Assembly (NCBI RefSeq): GCF_032884065.1
Contig: NC_088865.1
Location: 45,301,732-45,365,731, forward strand
DNA from: Artemia franciscana
Taxonomy: Eukaryota; Arthropoda; Branchiopoda; Anostraca; Artemiidae
Direction of reading: 5' to 3'
DNA length: 64,000 nt
Within the stretch, counting starts at the first letter, position 1. Each line of letters begins with the position of its first letter. The position numbers and the translations under genes were made by a program. The notes under the pieces were generated by a model, which was not told where the DNA came from, searched no databases, and worked only from the letters and a program-made list of their open reading frames with translations. Positions 47,206-59,719 of this stretch are shown here, one piece after another.

Positions 47206-48050
47206 GTTCTGTTCTATTAGATATTGAGAACTTTAACAAAAGACAAGTGTCAAAGCTGATCTAAAACACTGTCAAACTAGGAATTCCATTTTTTCATTGA
47301 TATATTCTTAGGCTTCAGAGTCAATTTAGCACTCTCAACTACTCGTTTGTTAGTAATAATTCGTTCATTTTGACAACAACTGGGGCCATTCCTTCCAGTC
47401 AGTAAAACCTCTGAATTTGCTGGCTGAGATCAAAATTTCTATGTTCTTCATTTAACCGAATGAAAATTGCGAGGCAAACCGTAAAATCATGCTTTTGTAA
47501 AACCACTGCATGTACCGACCCATTTCAGGATGTTGGTATATGTCATGTAATTATTTTCATTTTCCTTACTTAACTGAATGGAAATTCGTTTGCTTTCTGT
47601 ACCGTCATTGAAAGATTCGGTAAAATTGCCACATTTACCAACCGAGATCAAACGTACGGCACAGGTCATGTTAGGGTTTTCCAGTTTTTCTTTAACAACA
47701 ATTTAAGATTTTCGGCACTTCCCATCTACACGACACGAATTGGTAAGGCCACTATATTAACCGAACTCGATTCAGAAATTTTGTGCATGTACTGTCATGA
47801 TTTTCATGTTCTATCCGTACATTCAGTGCACGAGTCGTTACAACAAATACATTTACCGACCGAGATCAAAATTTGAGCAAACGTTATATCAGTATTTTCG
47901 TGTTCTTTATTTAACGGAATAAAAAAATTTTGGAATCGTCCATAAAGTTTTGACACCAGTATGTAAGGCTACCAATATTGAGTTTTGGTATTTGTCATTC
48001 CACTGTCTTCATGCACTTTATTTAATCAAATGGAAAGTTGTGGCACATTA
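47206..48050. repeat. Degenerate tandem repeat, ~115-bp half-units
   Basis: Recurring blocks GAGATCAAA (47425, 47645, 47862) and TTTAACCGAATGAAAAT / CTTAACTGAATGGAAAT / TTTAACGGAATAAAA (47452, 47567, 47906) suggest an old satellite-like array of about 115 or 220 bp period. No gene was seen. The 47487-47669 frame is a shadow. Confidence 0.5.
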
Positions 48051-48051
48051 G

Positions 48052-48095
48052 TAATAATAACAATAATAATAACAATAATAATAACAATTTATTGT
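48052..48095. repeat. (TAA)n-type microsatellite
   Basis: AATAATAACAATAATAATAA repeats, interrupted by C. Confidence 0.85.
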
Positions 48096-48199
48096 TTACC
48101 CCTTTAAAAATGAAAATGCACTAGAGAGGAGTATAAGAAAATTAAATTAAAAACAAAAAGGACACAGAAAAAAATTATGCGGAATTCTCGACAACTTAA

Positions 48200-49255
48200 A
48201 CTTTCAACACTCACTCAGCATTCAACTCCATTTCTAAAATCTCTGCGAGAGTATATGGACCACCTAGTTAGTCCATTCAAAGGTGTCAAAAACAACAAAT
48301 GTGGTGAAAAAATGCATTATGTAGCCGACCAAGGGTTCTCTTTTTAAATTGACCCTTTACCCTTGCAAGAAAACCATAAGATTTCTTAGTTTTTTTTCAA
48401 AGAATCAATTATTAACTTCCTTACGGATCTAACTGACGTTTCAAATGGAAAGCCTAAAGACCTGAGTAAACTAGAAGATGAGATTGTGGAAGGCCCACCT
48501 TGGATTGTTTCATTGGAGGCGTTCCACGTCCGAAGCCAAGAAACTCTGCTTAGGAATTAACGACTGAAAGACCGATTTGTTTTAGTCCGGAGCAAAACAA
48601 ATCAACAGCGTTCTGGACTGCCCTAAGATTATCCACCACGAGAAGAAGGTCATTGACATATGACAGATGAAGTGACAAGTGAAGTGTTGCTTAACAGAAC
48701 GACCCACACAAATACAATTACTAACGGTACCTTGAAGACATATCTGGATTAAGGAGTTCTGATACCACTGACACAGACATGTAAAAACAAATAGATTAAT
48801 TGCACTTCTAAAAAAGGACCAAATTACTTGGGAGTGAAGAACGGATAAAAAGCTACTAATTATCAATGGTAAAAACGTAGAGGTTACTTTTTGCCTTTTT
48901 ATGGTTTTCAGGCATTGCTAGAAAAGTTGCATGGGCGTTCTGCATGGTCCTTCCTGAAAATAAAACTGGTTTTCACCTTGATGACACTTTGTGCTAATTT
49001 CACTATAAATGAGCTTATCAAGAAGTTTTTCAATCGTCGAACATACGAGTAATCGATCTATATGCTTCAGAGGATTTTGGGTTTTTATTTTTCTTAAAAA
49101 TGCACATTACTAGACCTTCACAGAGCGCATAAGGAATTTACTGCTGGGCGATACAAACCTGAAATAAATTAGCAAGATGTTCGAAAAATGTTACTGTACC
49201 GTATATCAGATTTTCAGGTGACAGGCCGTCTGAAACCTATTCCTTACTTAGTTTA
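48200..49255 (-). pseudogene. LINE copy 4, reverse transcriptase remnant (minus strand)
   Basis: On the minus strand: FFEHLANLFQVCIAQ (about 49190-49140), IFKKNKNPKSSEAYRSIT (RT motif 1-2 style 'KKGK-P----YRPI', about 49100-49050), then ENQFYFQEGP. The catalytic region reads LSYVNDLLLVVDNL near 48680-48635, where the usual YADD box reads YVND. QNAVDLFCSGLKQIGLSV follows, ending with EFLGFGRG near 48535. Stops and frameshifts throughout. It differs from copies 1-3 and may be another CR1-like family. Confidence 0.62.
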
Positions 49256-49620
49256 AGACGGCCAAGGTGGAAGCCAACAGAGTTGGATGTGAAAGTGTTG
49301 CAATTGAGGGTCAGAGGCGGGGAGAGTGGAATTGGTTATTACTCTATTAAACCAAATATATAAAAAATGCTATAGGAATTTTGAGGTGTTTCAGAGGGTT
49401 TCAGAGGGCCAGTCATAGCGTGGCGTGAATTGACATGGTGTATCGTGGAGAGTTGGCTTGCAAAAACATGAATCAACAGAATTTATGCACGATTTTTAAC
49501 AAAAAAGTATCTGGAAAATGTCTTGGGAATGATAAGGGGTTTTAGAGGGTGCCAGAGGGCCAATTATAGAATGGCAAGATGGTTTGAATTGACATTTAAC
49601 TAATAAGGGAGGGTGGGGTT
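49256..49620 (+). repeat. Left member of a divergent inverted-repeat pair
   Basis: Shares with the reverse complement of 55200-55640: GGTGGAAGCCAACAGAGTTG, GAATTGGTTA, TTTCAGAGGGTTTCAGAGGG, GGCTTGCAAAAACATGAATC and GGGAATGATAAGGGGTTTTA. Inside it, two sub-units of about 150 bp are repeated. No ORF. Confidence 0.65.
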
Positions 49621-49916
49621 GGTTGGGACATAAATTTTGGGCTGGTTGTGGCTTCTACTTTAGTCGCTTTTTTAGTTCCGTTCTTGGCTGAAACGGAAGA
49701 GAATGTGCTGATGCTGCATTGCAAATTTTTGAAGATTATTATCTCCCGTCTTTTAGCACTAAGCTCAAATTATTCAAGTTTCATAAATATCGGAAGTCAA
49801 CCAATCGTATGCGGTGGATTCGGACAGCACTTAATTTTCAAAAAATGCAATGTAATTAAAAAATTAGATTCATAGAAAACTGAAAATCAAATAATATGTG
49901 CACAATTGGACCCTCT

Positions 49917-51851
49917 TTATATCACGTTATAGCAGCTGAGGTTGTAATGAAAAGTGAGACCTCGCTTTTTCCGCTCTGTCCCGCCGGCAGCAGCAGGCGA
50001 TGGAAGCGCAAGAATAATGTCATCTGAAGACACAAATGCTTTGTCCTCGATATCTGGAAAGACAAACATTGCTCCATTTCTGCGCAGAAAACAGGCTTCC
50101 ACGTCACTTCCACTTTTTACTTCAAATTGGCCAATATAGTAAACATCGTAATTCTTAGACTTTCTCAGCTCGAATTTTACAAGAACCAAGGTTTAAACTT
50201 GAGCATTTTCTATGTCAAAAGACTCAAAGTTCTCTCCAAGCTTTCCACGGTGAAGAGACTCGTCGCTTGATGAATCATTCAAGGCAGCCAAGCCGGATCA
50301 AAGCTCTGCTCCGTAGTTTTCGTCGTCGTCACTACGGGCCGCACTGTTTTTGCATTTCTTCGAAGACTGCTTCGATGGTATGATATTTTTCGGTTTTTTA
50401 GCTCTAATCTCTTCCTTTTCAGGTGTGTTTGTTAAAAAGCAAGTCTTGTCTTGACTCCCATTCCCACGACCAGAAACAGAACTAGCTTCAACTCAAGGGA
50501 AGGGTCTAACTTCTTCCGGAAACCTAATCATGGAAGAAGCCGTTAAGGGTCCAGACTTGGAATCAGCCTGTGACAGAGGACTTGGTGAAATGGTTGTTGT
50601 ATCTGGGAGCCTGTCTTTCACTAGCGACGGTGCAAAAGCTCCCTCCGGAAATTTATCATGATTGAAAGGGAAGATCTCGGTGGCTCGACGCAGATACAAT
50701 GTTCGACGCACTGAATCTCTCTAAGAAGGGAGCCCTGCTGAGTGGAGCTACTTCGTAAATTGAAAAGCCCTGGATGAGATGTAATTGTAGCCACTCATTG
50801 AAGTGCCCTTTTAGTGCGTTCTTGAAAGGAGAAAGGACACCTACATCGATTGGTTGCAGTTTATGCGAACAGTGAGGCGGAAAATTCAGAAGTGTCACAA
50901 AATTTTCCTTGCAGTGTTCAATTACCCTTACGTCGAGATGGCTGTCATAGTTTTTATTAGCAGGAGGATTGACATCTCTGCACCTGGCTTGGTGATCTTC
51001 GTAAAATGTCTCACAGCTTCCAAGAACAAGTGGCCATTGACCCATTCATTTGGGTGATAAAATCCAAGGCAACCATGTGGCAAATTGTGGAAAAATAAAA
51101 ACCGGGGGAATAGTTTCTCCGGACGCACTTACGAAACAGACAGTAGTTATATTTTGACTTCTTTCCACAGACACTGTCTGACAAACCTGTTTTAGTCAAG
51201 TCGGAGCTAGGACTTTAGGCGGTGGAACCACTGTGGATATGCCAGTCTCATCCACATTCCTGATGTGATCGGGTGTCAACTTAGCTCCAAATCTCCTGTT
51301 GACATCAAGTAGCTTATCAAAAACATCTAGACTACAGGTTCGTTGAAGCCGGATGCTCTCGCCCGACTTGTGGGCCCCGGCTTTCTGACTGAAATGTCTG
51401 GATTCCGCTTAAGAAATGCAAGATGCTAGTCCTTCGACGATGCTTTGTTTTCCGTCCAACTTTCTGGCACATAATTTTTATTTACACGAGCGTAAGAATA
51501 GGCGAAAATCTAGATTTTTTTGTCGTAATTCTGTGTTTCATAGTAGAACAGGTTTGGAAATAGTCTGCAAGTATCCTATAGTGTACCATTTCAAAACTTA
51601 CCTGTTGTGTTTTGCTTCCATAGGGAAGTTGATAGAGAGTGGATGACGCCCTTCATTGGCACTTATTGAAGCTTCTTCCCTTGATGGCTTTTATCGCTTG
51701 ATGTAGTCCAGTAGCGTAGATTTTATTATACCAAGTTTTCTGCAATTCCTATCAACGTGCCTTCTATCTTGATATAAGCCTAAACGGCTTTATTCATATT
51801 GTCTCGATCAGGAGAAGCATCTGGCCGCTTTCTTTTGTACACCCGAGGCAT
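49917..51851 (-). pseudogene. Pogo/psq-type DDE transposase relic
   Basis: The minus-strand start is at 51851 (MPRVYKRKRPDASPDRDNMN), a psq/HTH-like N-terminus. Decayed frames follow: DVDETG-like 'VDETGISTVVPPPKVLA' (about 51270-51210), SPGFYFSTICHM/PPVFIFPQF-type region, then the DDE core near 51045-50700 with HLDVRVIEHCKENFVTLLNF, PPHCSHKLQPIDVGVLSPFK and IYEVAPL. The C-terminal block 50189-49917 shows VLVKFELRKSKNYDVYYIG, FVFPDIEDKAFVSSDDIILA and PSPAAAGGT, a tail common in tigger/pogo-like proteins. At least five frame changes. The catalytic second Asp context (expected LLLLDNH) reads LLLIKTM, so it is inactive. Confidence 0.75.
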
Positions 51852-53462
51852 TCTGAATAATAAAACAATTGGAAACAGGTAAAAATTAAAATCGTAAAAG
51901 ATAAATGATGAGAAAAACGATTGGAAAGGACAAAATAGTTGGTGGGGTTGCTTCGGACAATGTCCTAATGTACCCCACTGTGGTTGTACAAACCATACCC
52001 ACCTGAACGAAAAAGCCTTAAGCCTCACCTACGCCTAAGAACTTACAGATAGCACCAAAAACCAAAATCGAAACAACTTAAAAAAGTCTAAGTTAAGCGC
52101 ATCATGCATTAATAGAGCTAAATGTTTATTAATATAGGCTGAATTAAATCTCAAAGTAAAGAAGATACAGGACGCCTTACCTTAGTTTTTTCAGTTTTTT
52201 TTTCAAATATTTCCAAAACGATTGCACATGGAGTAACAAAACCACATACGCAAGTAGAATGCTAGATGGCAGGTCTAAAGTGTTTTTTTCGTGATTAGCA
52301 GACGGTGCTGTAGGAAGAAAAGCGCTTGTCTAGATTCACCCCACTTCTAAGCCAACCACAATCTCCCCTACACATTGGCATAATGGTGATAGTATTTTTA
52401 ACATGATCTAACTTTGCAAAATGACCCACAAGTATAAATCAAAATGTTGGTTCAGAAGGAAGTGGATCATCCGAAAATAATGGGGAAAAATGACTTTCCC
52501 AGGAGCCTAAATCAATCGGATTGTCTTCGGATGAAGAGGTCGAGGTAAGTTTCGACACTTGACACCGCAACAGCCAGAGGTTATTTTTAATATCCCGTGA
52601 AACATTGCAGATTTAACACTGTTTCTATTGCCTAAGAGTTTTTCGATATACACGCTTCGTATATTTGATGATTTGAAATAAACTACTTGACCTTGGATAG
52701 CCTTAGTCGGCCCAAATACAAAAGGCCAACGTGCGTCAATGTCTAGCACAATAGAGTTGAACATGCTCATTATACCCTTATTTTCGTGTACCAACTCATA
52801 TTTTGGCTAAAGGAAGAGAGACTGAAGCAGCGACCTTGATTGAATGAACTAGTTCCGCCAAGTAAAAATCTGAATCGCGAGCGTTCTCATTTATGGACGT
52901 ATATAAAACTTGAAATGGAATCTTGATTTTTAGAGAGAGGTCAAGACAATTCCATTCAAGGCTGAAAAAACACTTAGGCTTTTGCACATGAAGAGACAGA
53001 GAATAGGTAAGTCAAAACTGCAAACTTAACTGATCGCTTTTTAGGATGTCACTTGAAATGTCAACAATGGTGCCTTGCATCTGGTGGGCGTCCGTTAGAT
53101 CAAAATCCAAATTTGAAGTGGTTCCCGAGTTCTGCAAATAAAAAGACGACTTCACTTTTGGTAGCAGAAAAACGTGGCTAGGAAGGGAGGAAGTTAATAT
53201 TTGAGTAAGCGGTGCATTCTCATTTGCTTAGATTTGTATTAGAAACACCAAAAATAAATATCGTCTTATTTTCTGACTCAAGCCCTGAGAATAGATCTGG
53301 GAAGCAAAGCTGTAGCAAATTTATGATGAGAGGACTCACTTCAGCTGTTCGTTGGCATATACACAAACATCCAAACAAAAGAGCAACAATCAAGTGAAGT
53401 ATATACATCGGAAGATTCAAAAAGAGTGCAAGAAAACTTGCCTAAGACATTCTCCAGATATT
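51852..53462. other. Spacer with two unassigned minus-strand frames
   Basis: Minus frames at 52507-52794 (95 codons) and 52796-52987 (63 codons) are adjacent and could be one broken gene (they include SMFNSIVLDIDARWPFVFGP). I recognise no family. The region lies between the pogo relic and FB copy R11. Confidence 0.3.
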
Positions 53463-55192
53463 TTCAAACAGTTCGTGGTAACGAACTGTAGTAAGGAGCG
53501 ACCCGGCTCAATAGTAACCAAAACTCTAAAAAATGGAATTTTGATACCAATAGCTATATCAAAAGAATCGTATTTCAATGCTGGTTTTTAATATATAAGT
53601 TTCATCAAGTTTAGTCTTACCCATCAAAAGTTACGAGCCTGAGAAAATTTGCGTTATTTTAGAAAATAGGGGGAAACGCCCCCTAAAAGTCATAGAATCT
53701 TAACGAAAATCACGCCATCAGATTCAGCGTATCAGAGAACCCTATTGTAGAAGTTTCGAGCTCCTATCTACAAAAATGTGGAATTTTGCATTTTTTGCCA
53801 GAAGGCAGATCACGGATGCGTGTTTATTTGTTTGTTTTTTTTTTGTTTTTTTTTTGTTTTTTTTCCCCAGGTGTGATCGTATCGACCCAGTTGTCCTAGA
53901 ATGTTGCAAGAGGGCTCATTCTAACGGAAATGAAAAGTTCTAGTGCCCTTTTTAAGTGACCAAAAAAATTGGAGGGCACCTAGGCCCCCTCCCACGCTAA
54001 TTATTTTCCCAAAGTCAACGGATCAAAATTTTGAGATAGCCATTTTGTTCCGTAGAGTCGAAAACCATAATAAATATGTCTTTGGGGATGACTTACCCCC
54101 CACAGTCCCTGGGGGAGGGGCTGCAAGTTACAAACTTTGACCAATGTTTACATACAGTAATGGTTATTGGGAAGTGTACCTACGTTATCAGGGGGATTTT
54201 TTTGGTTTGGGTGTGGGGTTCAGGGGAGGGGGCTATATGGGAGGATCTTTCCTTGGAGGAATATTTCATGGGGGAAGAGAAATTCAATGAAAAGGGCGCA
54301 GGACTTTCTAGCATTACTATAAAAAAAACCAATGAAAATGTAAACATGAAAAAGTTTTTTCAATTGAAAGTAAGGAGAAGCATTAAAACTTAAAACGAAC
54401 AGAGATTATTACGCATATGAGGGGTTCTAAAAATACTCTAGCATAAAGAGCGAGGTATTTAGGAGGAGATAAATACTTCGCTCTTTATGCTAAAATTTTT
54501 TTAAATAATTTCAACTATTTATTCTACGGCCTTTCTGATTCAGGGGTCATAATTAAAGAATTGGGATAAACCAAGATTTAGTGTGAAGAGCGAGGTATTA
54601 ACGAGGGGACCAACCCCCTCATATATATAATCAAAAAATTCTTAAGTTAATTCTTAGGTTACGTATTTTTTTTACTAATAAAAACGTTCGTTAAAAATAA
54701 AAGATCTAGTTGCCTATTTAAGCAACAGAAAAATTGGAGGGCAATTAGACCTCCTTCCCCACCCCTTATTTCTCAAAATCGTCTGATCAAAACTAAGAGA
54801 AAGCCATTTAGCCAAAAAAAGAATTAATATGCAAATTTCATTTTTATAATTTATGTACGGAGAGCCAAAATCAGACATGCATTAATTCAAAAACTTTCAG
54901 AAATTAAATAAAAAAACAAGTTTTTTTAAATGAAAGTAAGGAGCGACATTAAAACTTAAAACGAACAGAAATTACTCCGTATATGAAAGGGGCTTTCCCT
55001 CCTCGACACCCCGCTCCTTACGCTAAAGTTTTTTATTGTTTTAAGAAGTAGAGTTGCGAGAAAGAATCAAACTTTAGCGCAAGGAGCGGGATGTCGAGGA
55101 GGAAAAGCCCCTTTCATATACGGAGTAATTTCTGTTCGTTTTAAGTTTTAATGTCGCTCCTTACTTTCATTTAAAAAAACTTTTTTTTTATT
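53463..55192 (+). repeat. FB foldback element copy R11, full length
   Basis: It starts TCAAACAGTTCGTGGTAACG and its first ~600 bases are almost identical to R2. The inner palindrome lies at 54427-54503. The main hairpin lies at about 54920-55181 (arms end 55028 and start 55072), with base TAAATGAAAG / CTTTCATTTA and central arms GGGGCTTTCCCTCCTCGACA against TGTCGAGGAGGAAAAGCCCC, both private to this copy. Confidence 0.92.
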
Positions 55193-55199
55193 TATCTTG

Positions 55200-55640
55200 T
55201 TAAAAAATCGGCATTAAATCCATTTGTTAATGTTTTTACAAACCTTTCCTCCAGGATACACCTTGTCAATTCACACCTATTTTATACACCATCCTAATTC
55301 ACAACACCATGTCATACTATCACAGGCCCTCTGAAACCCTCTAGCATCCTGCATCATTTTTACAAAAATCTAAGGATATTTATTGATAAAATCCTGAACT
55401 AAATTCATTGGTTCATGTTTTTGCAAGCCACCCCCCCACGTAATACACCAGTCGGGTCATACTACCCTGCCACACTATGAATGACCCTCTGTCACCCCTT
55501 ATCGTTCCTAAGACAGTTTTCAGATATTTTTTTTAATAAAGAGTTAACCAATTCCGCTCCCCCGGCTTCTGACTCCCGGCTCCAACACTTTCACCGCCAA
55601 TTCTGTTGGCTCCCACCCTAGTTCAATCGGTTCTAGTTCC
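55200..55640 (-). repeat. Right member of a divergent inverted-repeat pair
   Basis: The reverse complement matches 49256-49620: GTTTTTGCAAGCCACC, CCCTCTGAAACCCTCTAGCA, CCCCTTATCGTTCCTAAGAC, TAACCAATTCCGCTCCCCCG and GTTGGCTCCCACCCTAGTTC. It is longer than the left member and has two to three sub-units. Confidence 0.65.
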
Positions 55641-55860
55641 CCCTATGCCCGCTCTCAAACCAATTCCAAATCTGACTGCGGTTGCACCATATCCTGTTCC
55701 CGCACTTCTCTCCCTGATTCCACAATTCTAATTCCGCCAATTTCACTCCAAGTTCCACCAATTCTAAGATTTTGTATGGTGCCTCCGTGGTAGTCTTTGG
55801 CTGATCATCGGCAATATATTGTTTACTCTACGTTTTTGATCATTATCGGTTGTATATTGG
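55641..55860. other. C-rich low-complexity stretch
   Basis: Repeated 'CCAATTC...' phrases (CTCTCAAACCAATTCCAAAT, TTCCGCCAATTTCACTCCAA) extend the right inverted-repeat member as a loose tandem. Confidence 0.4.
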
Positions 55861-55869
55861 AAAGATGAT

Positions 55870-56533
55870 CACTTACATCCTACTTTAAGAAAAGTGAAGA
55901 TGAAACATTCTAAGAAGTTGTGTGGACATTATAAAGCTATCGTTGCGTTAAATATTGAAAAATACAAATATTTTAATTTCGAAACAAGTAGTAGTGGTCA
56001 CACTATTGGAGACGTATGCTTTTCTTGTCATGACAGTAAAAGATTCAATTTCTTTAGAATATCGATAAGATTCAACACTTATGACGGTGGATATGCGATA
56101 GTTACCTTTCCAGAGATTGTCGAGCTAAAAAAAATGCAAACATAAGGCTTTTCGTTGGTAACGAAGGCCAAATTCTTGCTTATGCAGCTAATAACATGTT
56201 ACCCATTGATAGATCCTATCAATATCTTTCTTCATTAGAATTCAACAGAAGGCTAAAAGAAGACAGGCGTACTCCGCTACCACTACCTTAAAACATATCG
56301 TGGTAATAGACAGTGAAATTGAAGGCAAAATAAAAAGGGTATTGTTAGATAATAACGCCAATGAATATAAGGACGAATCGACGATAAACAAATCATATGT
56401 GAACATTGCTACTGCCATCATGGGCTTACCAACAGATACAGTTCATTAGCCCAATATTATCAACGATGAAATTTATAACAAGAGAAAGTATGATGAAGTA
56501 TTTTATGGCTGGATTTTAAGGTATTTATTTTAA
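55870..56533 (+). pseudogene. Frameshifted ORF of unknown family
   Basis: Coding-like sequence runs through three frames in succession. Frame 1 (to about 56130; FRISIRFNTYDGGYAIVTFP) loses register in an A8 run at 56127-56134. The next frame carries LFVGNEGQILAYAANN and FNRRLKEDRRTPLP, to a stop near 56290. Another frame (from about 56282) carries HIVVIDSEIEGKIKRVLLDN, YVNIATAIMGLPTDT, one TAG, then ...YGWILRYLF-stop at about 56533. AATAAA follows near 56561. About 210 codons in all. I cannot name the family. It may be a gene captured by a virus-like element or a dead host gene. Confidence 0.45.
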
Positions 56534-56810
56534 TCATGATATTTCATATGCCATCATTCCAATAAAATCATTTTATTGCATTACTTTGTTATTTTCTTGT
56601 TATTTTCATAGGGTTAGCTAGCACCTTCAACGTTTAGAATCTTTATTCGAAAGTCATAGACGCAAGAAAATGAATTTTCAAAGACAAAGCTGCTACTAAC
56701 AGGCTCATAGGGTGGATCTAATAGAGTCTGAGATGGGTTAGCAGTTTTTTTACCAGTCAGAGAAACATGAGCCGGATTTCTTTTTGACACAGACACATAC
56801 ACGCACACAT

Positions 56811-56896
<86 letters not shown>

Positions 56897-56962
56897 ACAC
56901 ATACACGCACGCACAGACACAAACACAGACATACACACAGACAGAAACACACACACACACCC
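56811..56962. repeat. (CA)n microsatellite
   Basis: About 80 bases of pure CA, flanked by imperfect CA-rich sequence (to about 56962). The long ORFs over it (Cys-Val and Thr-His repeats) are artefacts. Confidence 0.97.
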
Positions 56963-56999
56963 TCATACACATTTTTCACTTTAAATTTTCACCTCAATA

Positions 57000-58505
57000 T
57001 TAGTTTTAATCATTAGCTTTTGTAGAAGTAGTAGTAGCACTAGTAGTAATTGTAGCTAGTAGTGGTTGAATTACCAGCAGTAGTCCAAGCTTTAATAGAA
57101 GGGATTGTACTAGCAGTAGTAATAATATAAGCAGTTTTATATGTAGAAGCAGTAGCATTATGATGAAGATAGCGTCTTTTTGTAAAAATCCTTATCCTTA
57201 TCTTGAAATCCTTATCTTAATTCTCTTATCCCTGCAAGTAGTTGAAAACAGAAGTAGTGGTTTGAGTAATAGTATCAGTAGAAGTAGTAAATATAGCAGT
57301 CACAGTAGTATTAGTAGTAGGTATACATATTGGCTTTTGGTCAATTTGTCTTCCCCTTTAAGCATTCTCTGAAACTTCCAACTTAATACACAAATCTATT
57401 CTTAAAATACACTCTTTGGACAACCTGAATGCACATAGTGTCTTTTGATCTAGTCCAAATATATTATCAATAGTCTCTTAAATTTTACCTTCATGGACTG
57501 AACCTTGATAGTACTAGTATCTCAGTAGTTGTTGTGCACATTGTCTTTTAGTTAGTTGAACATCTCCCTTATGATGCAACAGAGGTTTCACCATGACACA
57601 GTAAGCCGTTCCGACGGTTTTGCTAATGCACCCTTTCCATTTTTATACTTTAAGCCTTAAAAGTTGTTTCAATTGAAGTAATAATTCGAATAGTTTAGTA
57701 GCAGCATTAGAAGTATTAGGAGCATTAGTAAAAGTAACAGGGGTAATAGTCTTAGCAGTGGCATTCACATATTATCTTTTTGTCAATTGACGTTCCCCTT
57801 TAAGTATTCTGTTGAAATTCCAGCTTAATGCCCAAATCCATTCTGGAGATACGCCCTTTTGACAATCTGCATGCACATAGTGTGTTTTGATTTATTTCAA
57901 TTTTCTCCTCAATATTCTGTCAAATTTTCACCTTCATGCGTGTAGCCTTAATTGTAATAGCATCATAGTAGTAGTGGTAGTAGTAAGAACTGTAGTAGCA
58001 GTAATATTGTATTAGTAGTAGTCACAATAACAGTAGTAGCCGTAGTATTAATAGCAGTAGTTGCGAGTACATGTTGCCTGCCTCTTGGTCAGTTGGACAT
58101 CCAACTTATGATGCCCAAGAAATTACCTCTTGATAAGGTAAGCCGTTTCAAGAATATTACTTATACGACCGCGTCCGCAATTAGTGTAGTCTTAGTACGT
58201 TTGACTATAGTTCAACTTTTCCCTTAATGTTTTCTCAGATGTTTATTTTTATATCCTTACGCTTAATAGCAATCGCTAAAAAAGAAGTAATTTTAGTGAT
58301 TACAGCTGTATTAGTAGTAGCAACAGTAGATGCAAAAGAAGTTTTAGTAGTATCAGGAGTAGCGCCCAAATATTGCCATTTTGGTCTATTTATCATCTCC
58401 TTTATCAATGTCCCGAAAGTTCCAAATTAATATACTCACTCATTTTTGGGTTACGCCCTTTTGACAAACCATATACACATAGCATGCTTTGATTTAGTTC
58501 AACAA
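57000..58505. repeat. Three degenerate long units carrying (TAG)-rich tracts
   Basis: Shared anchors: TTGGTCAATTTGTCTTCCCC (57335) / TTGTCAATTGACGTTCCCCT (57780) / TTGGTCTATTTATCATCTCC (58381), and CACATAGTGTCTTTTGATCT (57433) / CACATAGTGTGTTTTGATTT (57876) / CACATAGCATGCTTTGATTT (58476). The units are about 445 and 600 bp long. Each contains imperfect AGTAGTAG/TAGTAGCAG tracts. No real coding signal. Confidence 0.7.
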
Positions 58506-58509
58506 TTAA

Positions 58510-59637
58510 ATATAAAAAAACAAGAGTTTCCAACTGAAAGTAAGGAGCAACATTAAAACTTAAAAAACAGATATTATTACGCATATGAGGGTCCGCCCCC
58601 TCGTCAGTACATCGCTCTGTACGCTAATTTTTGAATTTTGTTCTTAATAGTCTTTAAGAATGATCCCTGAAGTACAAAGGCTGTTTAATTAGAATAAATA
58701 GCTATCTTGAAAGGACTATAAAAGATTTAGCGTAAAGGGTGACGTATTCACGAGGGGGTAAACCCCTTCATATGCGTAATAATTTCTGTTCGTTTTAAGT
58801 TTTAATGTTGCTCCATACTTTCAGTTGAAATAATATATTTGTTTTAAATTTCCGATCGTTTTTTTTTTAAACAAAGGGAAATCGATCACCCCCTTCGTAG
58901 AATAATTCTCCTCTCCCATGAAAAATTCCTCAGTAAAAATATCCTTCCCCTTACCCCCTCCTCCTAACCTCCCAATCACAAGAAATCTCCCTAAAATTGA
59001 CTGTATGTCTCCCATGCAGTCCTTTCCTCGGAGACTGAGGGAGATTCTGTCATCTTCAAAGACGCAGTTTTCTTAGATTTTTCGACTGTACTGAACAAAA
59101 TATCTATCTTAAAATTTTGATCTATAGATTTTGGGAAAAATAAGCTAGGGAGGGAGCCTAGTTACCTAGTTACCCTCCAATTTTTTGGCCACTTAAAAAA
59201 CGCATAAGAACTTTTAATTTCTGGTCAAGTGAGCCCTCTTACGGTATTCTAGGACTACTGGGTCGATACGATCACTCCTGGGGAAAAAAAAGAAATAAAC
59301 GTGCAACCGTGATTTTTCTTCTGGCAAAAAATTAAAAAAATCACATTTTGCAGAAAAGAGCTTGAAAGCTCTACAGTAGGGTACGCTAAATCGGATTATG
59401 TGATCTTCGATAAGATTCTATGCATCTTAATGGGTGTTTTCCTCTTTTTCAAAAATAAGGTAAATTTTCTCAGAGTCTTAGCCTCTGATGGGTAAAATAA
59501 ATAAATAAAATAAACATGCAGCCGCGATCTTTCTTTTGATCTGTCTAATGTTATAAACATTCCATTTCTTAGAGTTTCGGTTACTATAGAGCCGAGTCGC
59601 TCCCTACTTAATGTTCGTTACGACGAACTGTTTGATT
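58510..59637 (-). repeat. FB element copy R12 (reverse)
   Basis: It starts with AACTGAAAGTAAGGAGCAAC-type arm, has the partner arm ending CATACTTTCAGTTG near 58825 with a long loop, then the reversed FB body. It ends ACGACGAACTGTTTGATTCC at 59620-59639, the reversed left tip. The central matched arms of the standard hairpin are replaced by GAGGGTCCGCCCCCTCGTCA-type modules. Confidence 0.82.
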
Positions 59638-59719
59638 CCCTCAAAATTTCTTGACAGGCTCACCTGAATTCCCTTTGTATTTTAGGAAAGTTACAGTAAA
59701 ACATGCAAACGTTTCTCAA

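Noticed and set aside
52507-52987. Possible gene on the minus strand
   Set aside because: Two adjacent open frames without known motif, splice context or repeat match. Not enough to call a gene.
56614-56984. Cys-Val and Thr-His repeat ORFs on both strands
   Set aside because: They are translations of the (CA)n microsatellite.
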